Of a stretch of 64,000 nt of DNA, positions 26,298 to 36,207 are shown in pieces. Within the stretch, counting starts at the first letter, position 1. The number at the start of each line of letters is the position of its first letter. This stretch comes from Hyphomicrobium sp. ghe19 (GTDB taxonomy: Bacteria; Pseudomonadota; Alphaproteobacteria; Rhizobiales; Hyphomicrobiaceae): positions 2,866,001 through 2,930,000 of the forward strand of contig NZ_LR743509.1 of the NCBI RefSeq assembly GCF_902712875.1, read 5' to 3'. The notes below the pieces were generated by a model. It saw only the letters and a program-made list of their open reading frames with translations. It searched no databases and had not been told where the DNA came from. The position numbers were made by a program, and so were the translations under genes.

Positions 26298-28010
26298 TTA
26301 GTTTCTGCCATCCACCACGGAGACCAGCACTTTGACAACTGGCTTCTTGCCCCAGGCCTCGTTGATGGCGGACCGCACTGCACGGAGCACTGCGTCCTGA
26401 ACCATGCCGTGGTCGCCGCGCCGCTTCGGCGGAATTGAGCGGAGCGTTCCGTCGATGGCGTCGAGCACGATTTCGCGCATCGATTCGCCGTCACGATCCG
26501 CGGCCGGGATGCCCTCGAGGACGACGCCCGGTTCACCAATGATTTCGCCGCGCCGCGATAGCGCCATCGCGACCACCGCTATGCCGACGAACGATAGTTT
26601 GCGGCGGCTCTTGACCGGTCCTTCGGCGTCTGGAACGATAAGGTTGCCGTCGCGATAGAGGCGGCCGACCGGCGCTTGATCGATGACGGCTGCGGGCCCC
26701 GGCCACAACTTCAAAACGTCTCCGTCGACGATCGTGAACGTTTCGCTGACACCGCACGCGCGAGCGAGCTTCGCGTGCTCCCTTAGATGCCGCGCCTCAC
26801 CGTGCATCGGAATGGCGATCTTCGGGCGGATCCAACCGTACATATCCTTGAGCTCATCGCGGCGCGGATGACCGGTTACATGCACGAGCGCTTCGCCATC
26901 GGTGACGATGTCGACGCCGAGCCGGGCCAGCCCGTTCTGGATGCGCGAAACGGCTTTTTCATTCCCGGGAATGGTGCGCGAGGAGAAGATGACGAGATCG
27001 CCCTTGTCGAGCGAGATGTCCGGATGTTCGTCTTCCGCGATGCGCGCCATTGCGGCGCGCGTCTCGCCCTGACTGCCGGTACACAGAACGACGACCTTGT
27101 CTCGCGGCAGATCGGAAAACCGCTGCTGGTCGAGATACGTGAAACCCTTCGGCAGGTAACCCGTTTCGATTGCCACCTCGATGATGCGATGAAGCGCCCG
27201 GCCGGCGACGACCAGCGTGCGACCCGCAGCATGGCAAGCCGCCGCGATAGACGAAACGCGCGCCACGTTCGACGCGAAGAGCGTGACGGCGACACAGCGC
27301 GGCGCGTCGGCGATGAGTTTGTGCAGCGTCTTGGCGACATCAGATTCCGAGGCGGATCGGCCTTCCCGCATCGCGTTCGTCGAATCGCCGACCATCGCGA
27401 GGACGCCTTCGTCGCCGAGCGCCTCGAGCCTTCCGGCATCGTGCGGACGACCCACGACCGGGGTCGGATCGAGTTTCCAGTCGCCGGTATGGAAGACGAG
27501 ACCTGCGGGCGTTCGGATCGCGAGACCATTCGGTTCGGGGATCGAATGCGTCACGCTGACGAATTCAACTTCGAAGGGGCCGGCATTGAAGCGGCCGCTT
27601 AGCGGCACTTCCTTGATCGGCAGAGAGAGCGTGCCGCCATATTCGCCGACCTTCGTCTTCAGCATTCCCGCCGTGAAGGGCGTCGCGAAGATCGGGCATT
27701 CGAGCGACGGCCAAAGATCGATGATGGCGCCGACGTGATCCTCGTGCGCGTGGGTCAAGACGAGGCCGACGAGGTTTTTGCGTTCGGCAACGATGAAGCG
27801 GAGGTCGGGCAGCACGACATCGGCGCCCGGCTCGCTTTCATGCGGGAAGGTTACGCCCAAATCGACCATCAGCCAGGAGCGCGCCCGCGGCGGCCCGAAG
27901 CCGTAGAGATAGACGTTCATGCCGATCTCGCCGAGACCGCCGAGCGCCATGAATACGAGTTCGTCTGGTCTGGAATTTCCTGATCGCTGAGGTGGTGCGC
28001 GTTCGCTCAT
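26298..28010 (-). CDS. rnj: Ribonuclease J
   Basis: Metallo-beta-lactamase/beta-CASP nuclease acting in rRNA maturation and mRNA decay with 5'-exo and endo activity. The 570-residue protein has the zinc motif THAHEDHVGAI (His87, His89, Asp91, His92), HTGDWKLDPTPV, GDSTNA, the beta-CASP motif VLCTGSQGE, SSRTIPGNE and PMHGEARHL, then a C-terminal domain to residue 570. The ATG at 28010 overlaps the birA stop (28007-28009). Alphaproteobacteria commonly carry RNase J in addition to RNase E. Confidence 0.95.
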   Translation of the reverse strand: MSERAPPQRSGNSRPDELVFMALGGLGEIGMNVYLYGFGPPRARSWLMVDLGVTFPHESEPGADVVLPDLRFIVAERKNLVGLVLTHAHEDHVGAIIDLWPSLECPIFATPFTAGMLKTKVGEYGGTLSLPIKEVPLSGRFNAGPFEVEFVSVTHSIPEPNGLAIRTPAGLVFHTGDWKLDPTPVVGRPHDAGRLEALGDEGVLAMVGDSTNAMREGRSASESDVAKTLHKLIADAPRCVAVTLFASNVARVSSIAAACHAAGRTLVVAGRALHRIIEVAIETGYLPKGFTYLDQQRFSDLPRDKVVVLCTGSQGETRAAMARIAEDEHPDISLDKGDLVIFSSRTIPGNEKAVSRIQNGLARLGVDIVTDGEALVHVTGHPRRDELKDMYGWIRPKIAIPMHGEARHLREHAKLARACGVSETFTIVDGDVLKLWPGPAAVIDQAPVGRLYRDGNLIVPDAEGPVKSRRKLSFVGIAVVAMALSRRGEIIGEPGVVLEGIPAADRDGESMREIVLDAIDGTLRSIPPKRRGDHGMVQDAVLRAVRSAINEAWGKKPVVKVLVSVVDGRN

Positions 28011-28765
28011 GGAGTTCCATCGCGCGCGATCTGACCAACGAGCATGACGTCGCCGTAGCTGATTTCTTTGATGGTGCCCCCAACGTCGGCACGCAGCGCG
28101 CCAGTTTCAGAAAGGCCTTGATAGGTTGCAGATAGCTGGCCCGACGCCGTATTTATCGCGATGCGTTCACCGATGGCTCCTGCGCGCTCCATCCACGCCT
28201 CACGGATCGCGGCGAAGCCCTCCCCCGCCTGCCAGCGGTCGAGCCAGAACGCGACCCTTTCGGAAAGCATCTCGAGGAAGACGAGCGGCTCGGGAGATTT
28301 GCCGTGTTGGCTGAGCGCCGTGACGGCACGACCGAGGCTGTCGGGTGCGCTTATCAAATTCAATCCAAAGCCTAATATTGCTAAAAAACCAGGGCCAGCG
28401 CGAACGGAAGTGCTCTCGACCAGAATCCCCCCGGTTTTAGCGCTTCCGACCAAAATGTCGTTCGGCCATTTGAGGCGAAGTTCTGTTCCCGGCGCAAGAT
28501 CCATTGTGGCGCGAACGGCGTCTATCACCGCAATTCCAGCGAGCAGTGACAATTGGCCCGCCTTTTCCAGCGGGGCATCGGAGCGGAACGCGAGGCTGGC
28601 GTGAAGGTTGCCGGTCTCTGATACCCAGGCTCGGCCGGAGCGTCCCCGGCCGGCAGTCTGAGTGTCGGCGATGACCCAGAGGGGAAGTTCCTCGCCGCTC
28701 AGGCCGAGACGCATCACGTCGGCGTTCGTCGACGCGGTCTCAGCGAGATGGACGATGCGCGGCAT
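28007..28765 (-). CDS. birA: Biotin-[acetyl-CoA-carboxylase] ligase
   Basis: Attaches biotin to the carrier protein of acetyl-CoA carboxylase. The 252-residue protein has the ATP/biotin loop TAGRGRSGRAWVSE, LRLKWPNDILV and ILVESTSVR-like strand, with a small C-terminal SH3-like domain (GTIKEISYGDVMLV). No N-terminal helix-turn-helix is present, so it is the monofunctional type without repressor activity. It starts 2 bases after the nuoN stop and overlaps the RNase J gene by 4 bases, so it is translationally coupled in an extended nuo transcript. Confidence 0.94.
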   Translation of the reverse strand: MPRIVHLAETASTNADVMRLGLSGEELPLWVIADTQTAGRGRSGRAWVSETGNLHASLAFRSDAPLEKAGQLSLLAGIAVIDAVRATMDLAPGTELRLKWPNDILVGSAKTGGILVESTSVRAGPGFLAILGFGLNLISAPDSLGRAVTALSQHGKSPEPLVFLEMLSERVAFWLDRWQAGEGFAAIREAWMERAGAIGERIAINTASGQLSATYQGLSETGALRADVGGTIKEISYGDVMLVGQIARDGTP

Positions 28766-28767
28766 GA

Positions 28768-30228
28768 TTACAGCGGATGGACCGGCACAAGCACCGACGC
28801 TGCAGCCGTTGCCGCATCGACCACCACTCCGCCGACGAAGGGCAGAACGAATGCCACAACGAAGGCCGCCGAAAGCGCCATGACTGCAAAGGTCCGGCCT
28901 TCAGGCGGCGAAAAGCCCTCAGCCGTCTCGTCGAAGAACATGATCTTCACGACCCGCAGATAATAGTAAGCGCCAACGACGCTCGTTACGACGCCGATGA
29001 CGGACAGCGGATAGAGCCCCGCCTTGATCGCCGGCAGGAAGACGTACCATTTCGCCCAGAAACCGGCGAGCGGCGGGATACCCGCGAGCGAAAACATCAG
29101 AACGGCGAGGATCGTTGCGAACGTGAGGTTCGTTTTCGCGAGGCCCGAAAGGTCGGAGATGTTCTCGACATTGCGGCCATTGCGCTGCATTGCGAGGACA
29201 CACGCAAACGCGCCGAGTGTCATCGCGACGTAGATCACGAGATAAATGAGTACGCCGGCGGTGCCTTCGGTGTTGTTGGCTGCAAGCCCGATCAGCGCGA
29301 AGCCGATGTTGCCGATCGACGAGTAGGCGAGCAGTCGCTTGATATTGTTCTGGCCGATCGCCGCGAAAGAGCCGAGCACCATCGAGGCAATCGCGAGGAA
29401 AATGACGATCTGCTGCCACTGGGGCGCGATGCCCGGAAGTGCCGCCTGGGTGAAGCGCAGCAGGAGCGCCATGGCGGCAATCTTCGGTGCGCCGGCGAAG
29501 AACGCGGTGACCGGGGTCGGCGCACCCTGGTAGACGTCGGGCGTCCACATGTGGAACGGCACGGCCGCGATTTTGAACGCCAAGCCGACGAGAACGAACA
29601 CGAGGCCGAAGGTCAGGCCGATGTTCGTCGACATTTCCGGGATCGTTGCTGCGGCTGCGATCGTTGCGTAACTCGTCGAGCCCGTGACACCGTAGAGCAT
29701 CGAGGCGCCGTAGAGCAGCATGCCCGAGGACAACGCTCCGAGGACGAAATACTTGAGCCCCGCTTCGCTCGATTGCACGTCGTCGCGCTTGAACGCGGCG
29801 ATGACGTAGAGCGCGAGGGACTGCAGCTCGAGGCCGAGATAGAGCGCGATGAGGTCATTCGCCGAGACCATCATCAGCATGCCGAGGGTCGCGAGCAACA
29901 CCAGCACCGGATATTCGAACTGCAGAAGCTTGGCGCGGCCGAAGTTATCGAACGTCATCAGCAGCGTCAGCGCGGCGCCGATGAGGATGACGATCTTCAG
30001 GAAGCGCGTGAACCCGTCGGAGACGAACGCGCCGCCGAAAACGATGGAGCTGCCGCTGCCCTCGAAAACGGCGATGGCGGCCGCGATCAACACGGCGATT
30101 GAAAGCCAGGTGACGGTGCGGCCCGCCGCTTCACCGTTGGATGTAAAGACGCCGAGCATCAGCAGCGAAATGGCGCCGATCGCGAGTATCAGCTCCGGCG
30201 CGACGACATATAGGACCGAGCTATCCAT
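28768..30228 (-). CDS. nuoN: NADH-quinone oxidoreductase subunit N
   Basis: Antiporter-like proton-pumping subunit of the complex I membrane arm. The 486-residue protein has about 14 membrane segments. The conserved Lys and Glu positions of the NuoN/M/L family are seen around LYLGLELQSLALYV (Glu), FKIAAVPFHMWTPDVYQGAPTPVTAFFAGAPKIAA (Lys residues), and GQNNIKRLLAYSSIGNIGF. It starts where nuoM ends (one-base overlap) and is the last nuo gene; birA follows 2 bases later. Confidence 0.98.
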   Translation of the reverse strand: MDSSVLYVVAPELILAIGAISLLMLGVFTSNGEAAGRTVTWLSIAVLIAAAIAVFEGSGSSIVFGGAFVSDGFTRFLKIVILIGAALTLLMTFDNFGRAKLLQFEYPVLVLLATLGMLMMVSANDLIALYLGLELQSLALYVIAAFKRDDVQSSEAGLKYFVLGALSSGMLLYGASMLYGVTGSTSYATIAAAATIPEMSTNIGLTFGLVFVLVGLAFKIAAVPFHMWTPDVYQGAPTPVTAFFAGAPKIAAMALLLRFTQAALPGIAPQWQQIVIFLAIASMVLGSFAAIGQNNIKRLLAYSSIGNIGFALIGLAANNTEGTAGVLIYLVIYVAMTLGAFACVLAMQRNGRNVENISDLSGLAKTNLTFATILAVLMFSLAGIPPLAGFWAKWYVFLPAIKAGLYPLSVIGVVTSVVGAYYYLRVVKIMFFDETAEGFSPPEGRTFAVMALSAAFVVAFVLPFVGGVVVDAATAAASVLVPVHPL

Positions 30229-31727
30229 TATTGGGTTCCTTGAGGCGCCGCCGATGCGGCCGCCGTCCCCTGGGCGGATTGATAATTCTGCACGAGGTTC
30301 TTCACCGATGTCGCCGTCACGTCGAGGACGGGAGACGGATAGACGCCGTAGAAAATGGTGAGGATTACAAGCGGCGCTAGGATTGCGATCTCGCGCGGAG
30401 AAAGATCGAGCAAGCTTTTAAGGTTTGCCTTTTCGAGCGCGCCAAAAATGACCCGGCGATAGAGATAGAGCGCGTAAGCTGCCGAAAGAATGATGCCGGT
30501 CGTCGCCAGGATCGCGACCCAGGTGTTGGCCTTAAACGCCGCCAGCAGCGTCAAGAATTCGCCGATGAAGCCGCTTGTCCCGGGCAGGCCGACGTTCGCC
30601 ATCGTGAAGACCATGAAAGCGACGGCGTATTTCGGCATCCGCTCCACGAGGCCGCCATAGGCCGCGATTTCGCGGGTGTGCGTGCGATCGTAGATGACGC
30701 CGACACAGAGGAAGAGAGCGGATGAAATGATGCCGTGCGACAGCATCTGAAAGATCGCGCCGTCAACGCCCTGCTGGGTGGCCGTGAAGATACCCATCGT
30801 CACGAAGCCCATGTGCGCCACTGAAGAGTAGGCAATGAGCTTCTTGATATCCTCCTGCACGAGCGCGACGAGCGACGTGTAGATGATCGCGACGATCGAC
30901 AGCGTGAACACCAGTGGCGCGAGATCGGCGGAAGCGTTCGGGAACATCGGCAGCGAGAAGCGCAGGAAGCCATAGCCGCCCATCTTCAAGAGAATGCCGG
31001 CGAGAATGACCGACCCCGCAGTCGGCGCCTCAACGTGCGCATCAGGAAGCCAGGTGTGGACGGGCCACATCGGCATCTTCACTGCGAACGACGCAAAGAA
31101 CGCGATCCATAGCCACCACTGCATATCCGGCGGGAACTTCGTCTGCAGCAGGGTCGGGATGTCGGTCGTTCCGGCGTGCCAGTACATCGCCATCATGGCG
31201 AGCAGCATCAGCACCGAGCCGAGCAGCGTGTAGAGGAAGAACTTGAAGCTCGCGTAGACGCGCCGCTTACCGCCCCAAACGCCGATGATGATGAACATCG
31301 GAATGAGGCCGCCCTCGAAGAAGAGGTAGAAGAGAACCATATCGAGCGCGCAGAACACGCCGAGCATCAGCGTTTCCAGAACGAGAAACGCGATCATGTA
31401 TTCCTTGACGCGATCCTGGACCGAAACCCAGCTTGCCAGAATGCAGAGCGGCATCAGGAATGTCGTCAGAATGACGAACAGCATCGAGATGCCGTCGACG
31501 CCCATTTTATATTTGAGCGGGCCGAGCCAAGCGTGCTCCTCGACGAACTGGAAGCCCGCCGTGTTCGTGTCGAAGTTGATCCAAATGAGAAGCGAGACGG
31601 CGAACGTGACGAGCGTCGTCCAGAGCGCGATCCAGCGCGCGTTGCCCTTGGCTTCCCGGTTGAGCGTCGCGATCAGCAGCGCTCCGACGAGCGGCAGGAA
31701 TGTCGTGACAGTCAGAATGTTGCTCAT
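30228..31727 (-). CDS. nuoM: NADH-quinone oxidoreductase subunit M
   Basis: Second antiporter-like subunit of complex I. The 499-residue protein shows [22 protein letters not shown] (conserved Glu), [40 protein letters not shown] (Lys region) and [18 protein letters not shown]. The longer frame to 31766 overlaps nuoL; ATG 31727 overlaps the nuoL stop by 4 bases (ATGA), the usual coupled arrangement. The C-terminal tail is Ala/Gln-rich ([14 protein letters not shown]). Confidence 0.98.
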   Translation of the reverse strand: MSNILTVTTFLPLVGALLIATLNREAKGNARWIALWTTLVTFAVSLLIWINFDTNTAGFQFVEEHAWLGPLKYKMGVDGISMLFVILTTFLMPLCILASWVSVQDRVKEYMIAFLVLETLMLGVFCALDMVLFYLFFEGGLIPMFIIIGVWGGKRRVYASFKFFLYTLLGSVLMLLAMMAMYWHAGTTDIPTLLQTKFPPDMQWWLWIAFFASFAVKMPMWPVHTWLPDAHVEAPTAGSVILAGILLKMGGYGFLRFSLPMFPNASADLAPLVFTLSIVAIIYTSLVALVQEDIKKLIAYSSVAHMGFVTMGIFTATQQGVDGAIFQMLSHGIISSALFLCVGVIYDRTHTREIAAYGGLVERMPKYAVAFMVFTMANVGLPGTSGFIGEFLTLLAAFKANTWVAILATTGIILSAAYALYLYRRVIFGALEKANLKSLLDLSPREIAILAPLVILTIFYGVYPSPVLDVTATSVKNLVQNYQSAQGTAAASAAPQGTQ

Positions 31728-33682
31728 TTGAGCACCCCGCCAAAGAGCCCGTTGTAGGTGAGCCATGTCAGGATGGCCGCAACGCCGATCAGCATCGCGA
31801 AGGCATAGTGGTACATGTAGCCCGTCTGCAGTTTGACGACGCGATCGGTAACGCGGACGACGCCCGCCGCCGTGCCATCGATGGCGCCGTCGATGACGGC
31901 CCCGTCACCGCCCTTCCAAAGGAAGCGGCCGATCGCGAACGCGGGCCGCACGAAGATCAGATTGTAGAGCTCGTCGAAGTACCACTTGTTCAGCAGGAAG
32001 AGGTAGAGCGGGCGGAACGCGCGCGCCGTTGCCTCCGGCAGCCAAGGGGCACCGATGTAGTAGACCCAAGCAATCGCAAAGCCCGCGAGCATCGCGATCA
32101 ACGACGAATAGGGGACCCAACCCGGCACTTCGTGCATTTCGTGCAGGATATGATTGTGCTCGCCGCGGAAGATCGCAGCGCCCCAGAATTCGCTCTGATC
32201 ATGTCCCATGAAATACGGTGCGAAAACGAGGCCGGCCAGAACGGCTCCGAGCGACAGGACCGCAAGCGGCACCATCATCGTCGGCGGGCTTTCGTGGGCG
32301 TGGTCGTAGGTGTGATGGTCGGCGCGCGATTCGCCATAGAACGTCATGAAGATGAGGCGCCAGGAATAGAACGACGTCATCAAGGCCGCGACAACGAGGA
32401 GCCAGAAGGCATAGTTGTTCGGCGTGTTGGCGGCATAGGCCGCCTCGATGATGGCGTCCTTCGAATAGAAGCCGGCGAAGCCCGCGAGATGCGGAATGCC
32501 GACGCCCGTCAACGCGAGCGTGCCGATGAGCATGGCCGCGAAGGTATACGGGATTTTCTTTCGCAGTCCGCCCATCGCGCGCATATCCTGCTCGTGATGC
32601 ATTGCGTGAATAACGGAACCGGCGCCGAGGAACAGCAGCGCCTTGAAGAAGGCGTGCGTGAAGAGATGGAAGATGCCCACGCCGTACGCGCCGATGCCGC
32701 ATGCAACGAACATGTACCCGAGCTGCGAGCACGTCGAATAGGCGATGACGCGCTTGATGTCGTTCTGGACGAGGCCGACGGTCGCCGCGAAGAAGGCGGT
32801 AATAGCGCCGATGAACGTCACGACGATGAGCGCATTGGGCGCCAACTCGAAGATCGGCGACAGGCGGGTAACCATGAACACTCCGGCCGTCACCATCGTC
32901 GCGGCATGGATGAGCGCGGAGACGGGCGTCGGGCCTTCCATCGCGTCAGGCAACCACGTGTGCAGCAGGAACTGGGCGGACTTGCCCATCGCACCGACGA
33001 ACAGTAACAGCGAGAGCGTCGTCAGGATATCGACTTCGTAACCAGCAAAGCTGAAGGTCTTGCCGACGGCGCTCGGCGCGGCTGCAAACAGCGCGTCGAG
33101 GTTCACCGTGTGAAAGACGAAGAAGAGGCCGAAGACGCCGAGCGAAAATCCGAAGTCGCCGACGCGGTTGACGATGAAAGCCTTGATGGCGGCGGCGTTG
33201 GCTTCGGGCTTCTTATACCAGAAGCCGATAAGCAAGTAGGACGCGAGGCCGACGCCTTCCCAGCCGAAGAACATCTGCACGAGGTTGCCGCTCGTGACGA
33301 GCATCAACATCGCGAAGGTGAAGAGCGAGAGATACGCGAAGAAGCGCGGCCGCGAGTCGTCCTCGTGCATGTAGCCAATCGAATAGAGGTGCACGAGCGA
33401 GGAGACCGTCGTTACGACGACGAGCATGACGGACGTCAGCGTATCGATCTTGAGCGCCCATGAGACGTCGAGCTCGCCCGACGTGATCCAGCGCATCAGG
33501 GTGATTTCGCGGGTTTCGTGTCCGAGGCCGACCTGGACGAACACGATCCAGGACAGCACGGCGGCGATCATCAAGAACGCGGTCGTTATGATCTCGCTCG
33601 GCCGATCGCCGATGACACGGCCGAACAGCCCGGCAATCAGCGCGCCGGCAAGCGGCAGAAAAACGATGGCGGCGTAAATCAT
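31724..33682 (-). CDS. nuoL: NADH-quinone oxidoreductase subunit L
   Basis: Distal proton-pumping subunit of complex I with the long lateral helix that spans the membrane arm. The 652-residue protein has [83 protein letters not shown] and [25 protein letters not shown]-terminal amphipathic part (~residues 480-652) ends in a membrane anchor. It lies 6 bases downstream of nuoK and overlaps nuoM by 4 bases. Confidence 0.98.
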   Translation of the reverse strand: MIYAAIVFLPLAGALIAGLFGRVIGDRPSEIITTAFLMIAAVLSWIVFVQVGLGHETREITLMRWITSGELDVSWALKIDTLTSVMLVVVTTVSSLVHLYSIGYMHEDDSRPRFFAYLSLFTFAMLMLVTSGNLVQMFFGWEGVGLASYLLIGFWYKKPEANAAAIKAFIVNRVGDFGFSLGVFGLFFVFHTVNLDALFAAAPSAVGKTFSFAGYEVDILTTLSLLLFVGAMGKSAQFLLHTWLPDAMEGPTPVSALIHAATMVTAGVFMVTRLSPIFELAPNALIVVTFIGAITAFFAATVGLVQNDIKRVIAYSTCSQLGYMFVACGIGAYGVGIFHLFTHAFFKALLFLGAGSVIHAMHHEQDMRAMGGLRKKIPYTFAAMLIGTLALTGVGIPHLAGFAGFYSKDAIIEAAYAANTPNNYAFWLLVVAALMTSFYSWRLIFMTFYGESRADHHTYDHAHESPPTMMVPLAVLSLGAVLAGLVFAPYFMGHDQSEFWGAAIFRGEHNHILHEMHEVPGWVPYSSLIAMLAGFAIAWVYYIGAPWLPEATARAFRPLYLFLLNKWYFDELYNLIFVRPAFAIGRFLWKGGDGAVIDGAIDGTAAGVVRVTDRVVKLQTGYMYHYAFAMLIGVAAILTWLTYNGLFGGVLK

Positions 33683-33688
33683 TCCGCC

Positions 33689-33997
33689 TCACCCCTTCAT
33701 CATGTTGATGTCTTCGACCGCGATGGAACCGCGGTTGCGGAAGTAGACGACCATGATCGCGAGGCCGATGGCGGATTCGGCCGCGGCGACGGTCAGCACG
33801 AAGAGCGCGAAAATCTGCCCGACGAGGTCGCCGTTGAAGTGCGCGAACGCGACGAGGTTGATGTTGACCGCAAGCAGCATCAGCTCGATCGACAGCAGAA
33901 TGACGATGACGTTCTTCCGGTTCAGGAAGATGCCGAAGATGCCGAGCGTGAAGAGACACGCGGCGACGACCAGATAATGTCCAAGACCGATGGTCAT
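33689..33997 (-). CDS. nuoK: NADH-quinone oxidoreductase subunit K
   Basis: Small three-helix membrane subunit of complex I (102 residues, normal length). The conserved acidic residues in membrane helices are visible: [17 protein letters not shown] (Glu in helix 2) and [18 protein letters not shown] (Glu in helix 3), part of the E-channel next to NuoH. Its ATG at 33997 overlaps the nuoJ stop by 4 bases. Confidence 0.97.
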   Translation of the reverse strand: MTIGLGHYLVVAACLFTLGIFGIFLNRKNVIVILLSIELMLLAVNINLVAFAHFNGDLVGQIFALFVLTVAAAESAIGLAIMVVYFRNRGSIAVEDINMMKG

Positions 33998-34635
33998 TCC
34001 GCAGCCTCCGGATGTTTGGCGGGTGGCGGGATGACCGAGCCGCCGCTCGGGACCTTGACCACTTCGAGGCCCGTCGCCGGTCCGCGCGCGACCTGGGCGC
34101 TGATAGACTGGCGCTTGACGCCTTTGCGGTGCTTCAGCGTCAGGACGATGGCGCCGATCATTGCGACGAGCAGAATGAGGCCCGCTCCCTCGAAGTAGTA
34201 GACGTACTTCGTATAGAGAATTTCGCCGAGCGCCCGGGTGTTGGTGATGCCCGCCGGCACGGGCGACGACGGGTTCATTACGGGCGAGACCGTGAGACCC
34301 TTGTATCCGACGAGCGCGAGAAGCTCCAACAGAACGAGGCCGCCGATCAATGCGCCAATCTTGGCATTCTTGATGAAGCCGGCTTTCAGTTCGGCGAAGT
34401 CGACGTCAAGCATCATGACGACGAACAGGAAGAGCACGGAGACCGCGCCGACGTAGACGATGACGAGCAGCATCGCCAGGAATTCGGCGTTGAGCAGGAC
34501 GAACAGACCCGCAGCGTTGAAGAACGCCAGGATCAGGAACAGGACCGCATGGACGGGGTTCTTCGTCAGAATGACGGATGCGCCCGACGCCACCGCGAGG
34601 ACCGAGAAAAGATAGAAGAAGAGAGCCGATGCCAT
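33994..34635 (-). CDS. nuoJ: NADH-quinone oxidoreductase subunit J
   Basis: Membrane subunit of complex I that contains the pi-bulge helix linked to the quinone reaction. The 213-residue protein has about five membrane helices, with [23 protein letters not shown] and the conserved [21 protein letters not shown]. The frame is open upstream to 34833, but the ATG at 34635 ([15 protein letters not shown]) has an AAGG ribosome site and follows the nuoI stop by 11 bases. The C-terminal ~55 residues are hydrophilic and specific to this lineage. Confidence 0.97.
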   Translation of the reverse strand: MASALFFYLFSVLAVASGASVILTKNPVHAVLFLILAFFNAAGLFVLLNAEFLAMLLVIVYVGAVSVLFLFVVMMLDVDFAELKAGFIKNAKIGALIGGLVLLELLALVGYKGLTVSPVMNPSSPVPAGITNTRALGEILYTKYVYYFEGAGLILLVAMIGAIVLTLKHRKGVKRQSISAQVARGPATGLEVVKVPSGGSVIPPPAKHPEAAE

Positions 34636-34646
34636 CGCCTTGCCTT

Positions 34647-35135
34647 CTATCGATACTTCGCGTCGAGCGCGATGTTCTTTGCGATTTCGCGTTCCCAGCG
34701 GTCGCCGTTCGCGAGCAGCCGGTCCTTGTCGTAGAAAAGTTCTTCGCGCGTTTCGGTCGCGAACTCGAAGTTCGGCCCTTCGACGATGGCGTCGACCGGG
34801 CAGGCTTCCTGGCAGAGCCCGCAATAGATGCACTTCGTCATGTCGATGTCGTAGCGAGTCGTGCGGCGCGTACCGTCGTTACGGCGCGGGCCGGCTTCGA
34901 TTGTGATCGCCTGAGCCGGGCAGATCGCCTCGCAGAGCTTGCAAGCGATGCAGCGCTCTTCACCGTTCGGATAACGGCGGAGCGCATGCTCACCACGGAA
35001 GCGCGGCGACAGCGGACCTTTTTCGTAAGGATAGTTCAGCGTCTTCTTGGCTGAGAAGAAGTAACGCATCGTCAAGAAGAACGCCGAAACGAACTCCAAG
35101 AGGAAAAGCGATTTTGCTGCGCGCGCTACGCTCAT
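34647..35135 (-). CDS. nuoI: NADH-quinone oxidoreductase subunit I (two [4Fe-4S] clusters)
   Basis: Peripheral-arm ferredoxin-like subunit carrying clusters N6a and N6b that pass electrons to NuoB. The 162-residue protein has the two motifs [12 protein letters not shown] (~residues 62-73) and [12 protein letters not shown] (~101-112), plus [20 protein letters not shown]. The longer frame is rejected because ATG 35135 overlaps the nuoH stop by 4 bases and gives [16 protein letters not shown], the normal N-terminus. Confidence 0.98.
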   Translation of the reverse strand: MSVARAAKSLFLLEFVSAFFLTMRYFFSAKKTLNYPYEKGPLSPRFRGEHALRRYPNGEERCIACKLCEAICPAQAITIEAGPRRNDGTRRTTRYDIDMTKCIYCGLCQEACPVDAIVEGPNFEFATETREELFYDKDRLLANGDRWEREIAKNIALDAKYR

Positions 35136-36202
35136 GAGAGGAAGCCTCCGAATTGGAGCACGGCGGCCGTGATGACGACCATGACGAGCGACAACGGCAG
35201 GAACACCTTCCAGCCGAGACGCATCAATTGATCGTAGCGATACCGCGGCACCATCGCCTTCACCATGGCAAACATGAAGAAGACGAATACGACTTTGATC
35301 AGGAACCAGAAAATGCCCGGGACGGCGTTGAGCGGCCAGATGTCCAGCGGCGGCAGCCAGCCTCCGAGGAACAAGATCGTCGTCATCGCGCACATCGCGA
35401 CGATCGAGACGTACTCACCGAGCATGTAAAGCAGGTAGGGGGTCGAGGAATATTCGACCATGAAGCCGGCGACGAGTTCGGATTCAGCTTCGACGAGGTC
35501 GAACGGCGGCCGGTTCGTCTCGGCGAGCGCCGAGATAAAGAACACGACGAACATCGGAAAGAGCGCGAACCAATGCCAGTCGAGCAGCGAGTTCGTCAGG
35601 CCGAGGTGCGTGCCGATCCCGGTCTTTTGCGAGTTGACGACGTCGGTCACGTTGAGAGAGCCGACGCACAGCAGCACGCAGATAATGACGAAGCCGATCG
35701 AGACCTCGTAGGAGACCATCTGCGCGGCGGAGCGCAGCGCGCCCATGAACGGATATTTCGAGTTCGACGCCCAGCCGCCCATGATGATGCCGTAGACGCC
35801 AAGCGACGAGATCGCGAGCAGGTAAAGAATTCCGACGTTCATGTCGGAAATCACCCAGCGGCCCCAGCTGTTCTCGTTGACCGGGATGACTGCCCATGCG
35901 GCCAAGGCACAGGTCGCCGTTACGAGCGGGGCCAACAAGAAGACGACCTTGTCGGAGCCCGACGGGATGATCGGCTCCTTCAGGACGAACTTCAGAAGGT
36001 CGGCGAAGGATTGCAAAAGACCGAATGGCCCGACGACGTTCGGACCGCGTCGCATCTGGACTGCGGCCCACACCTTGCGATCCATCAGGAGCAGGAAGGC
36101 GATGATGATCAGAAGCACGACCAGCAAGAGCAGCGAAAAGCCGATCAGCACCAGCAGGTTCCAGCCGTAGTCGTTCATGAATGTCTGCAGCGTGTCGAGC
36201 AT
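35132..36202 (-). CDS. nuoH: NADH-quinone oxidoreductase subunit H
   Basis: Membrane subunit forming much of the quinone-binding chamber of complex I. The 356-residue protein has eight membrane helices. It shows the conserved [85 protein letters not shown] (Glu-rich loop near the quinone) and [21 protein letters not shown]. It lies 5 bases downstream of nuoG and overlaps nuoI by 4 bases. Confidence 0.98.
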   Translation of the reverse strand: MLDTLQTFMNDYGWNLLVLIGFSLLLLVVLLIIIAFLLLMDRKVWAAVQMRRGPNVVGPFGLLQSFADLLKFVLKEPIIPSGSDKVVFLLAPLVTATCALAAWAVIPVNENSWGRWVISDMNVGILYLLAISSLGVYGIIMGGWASNSKYPFMGALRSAAQMVSYEVSIGFVIICVLLCVGSLNVTDVVNSQKTGIGTHLGLTNSLLDWHWFALFPMFVVFFISALAETNRPPFDLVEAESELVAGFMVEYSSTPYLLYMLGEYVSIVAMCAMTTILFLGGWLPPLDIWPLNAVPGIFWFLIKVVFVFFMFAMVKAMVPRYRYDQLMRLGWKVFLPLSLVMVVITAAVLQFGGFLS

Positions 36203-36207
36203 GTTCC

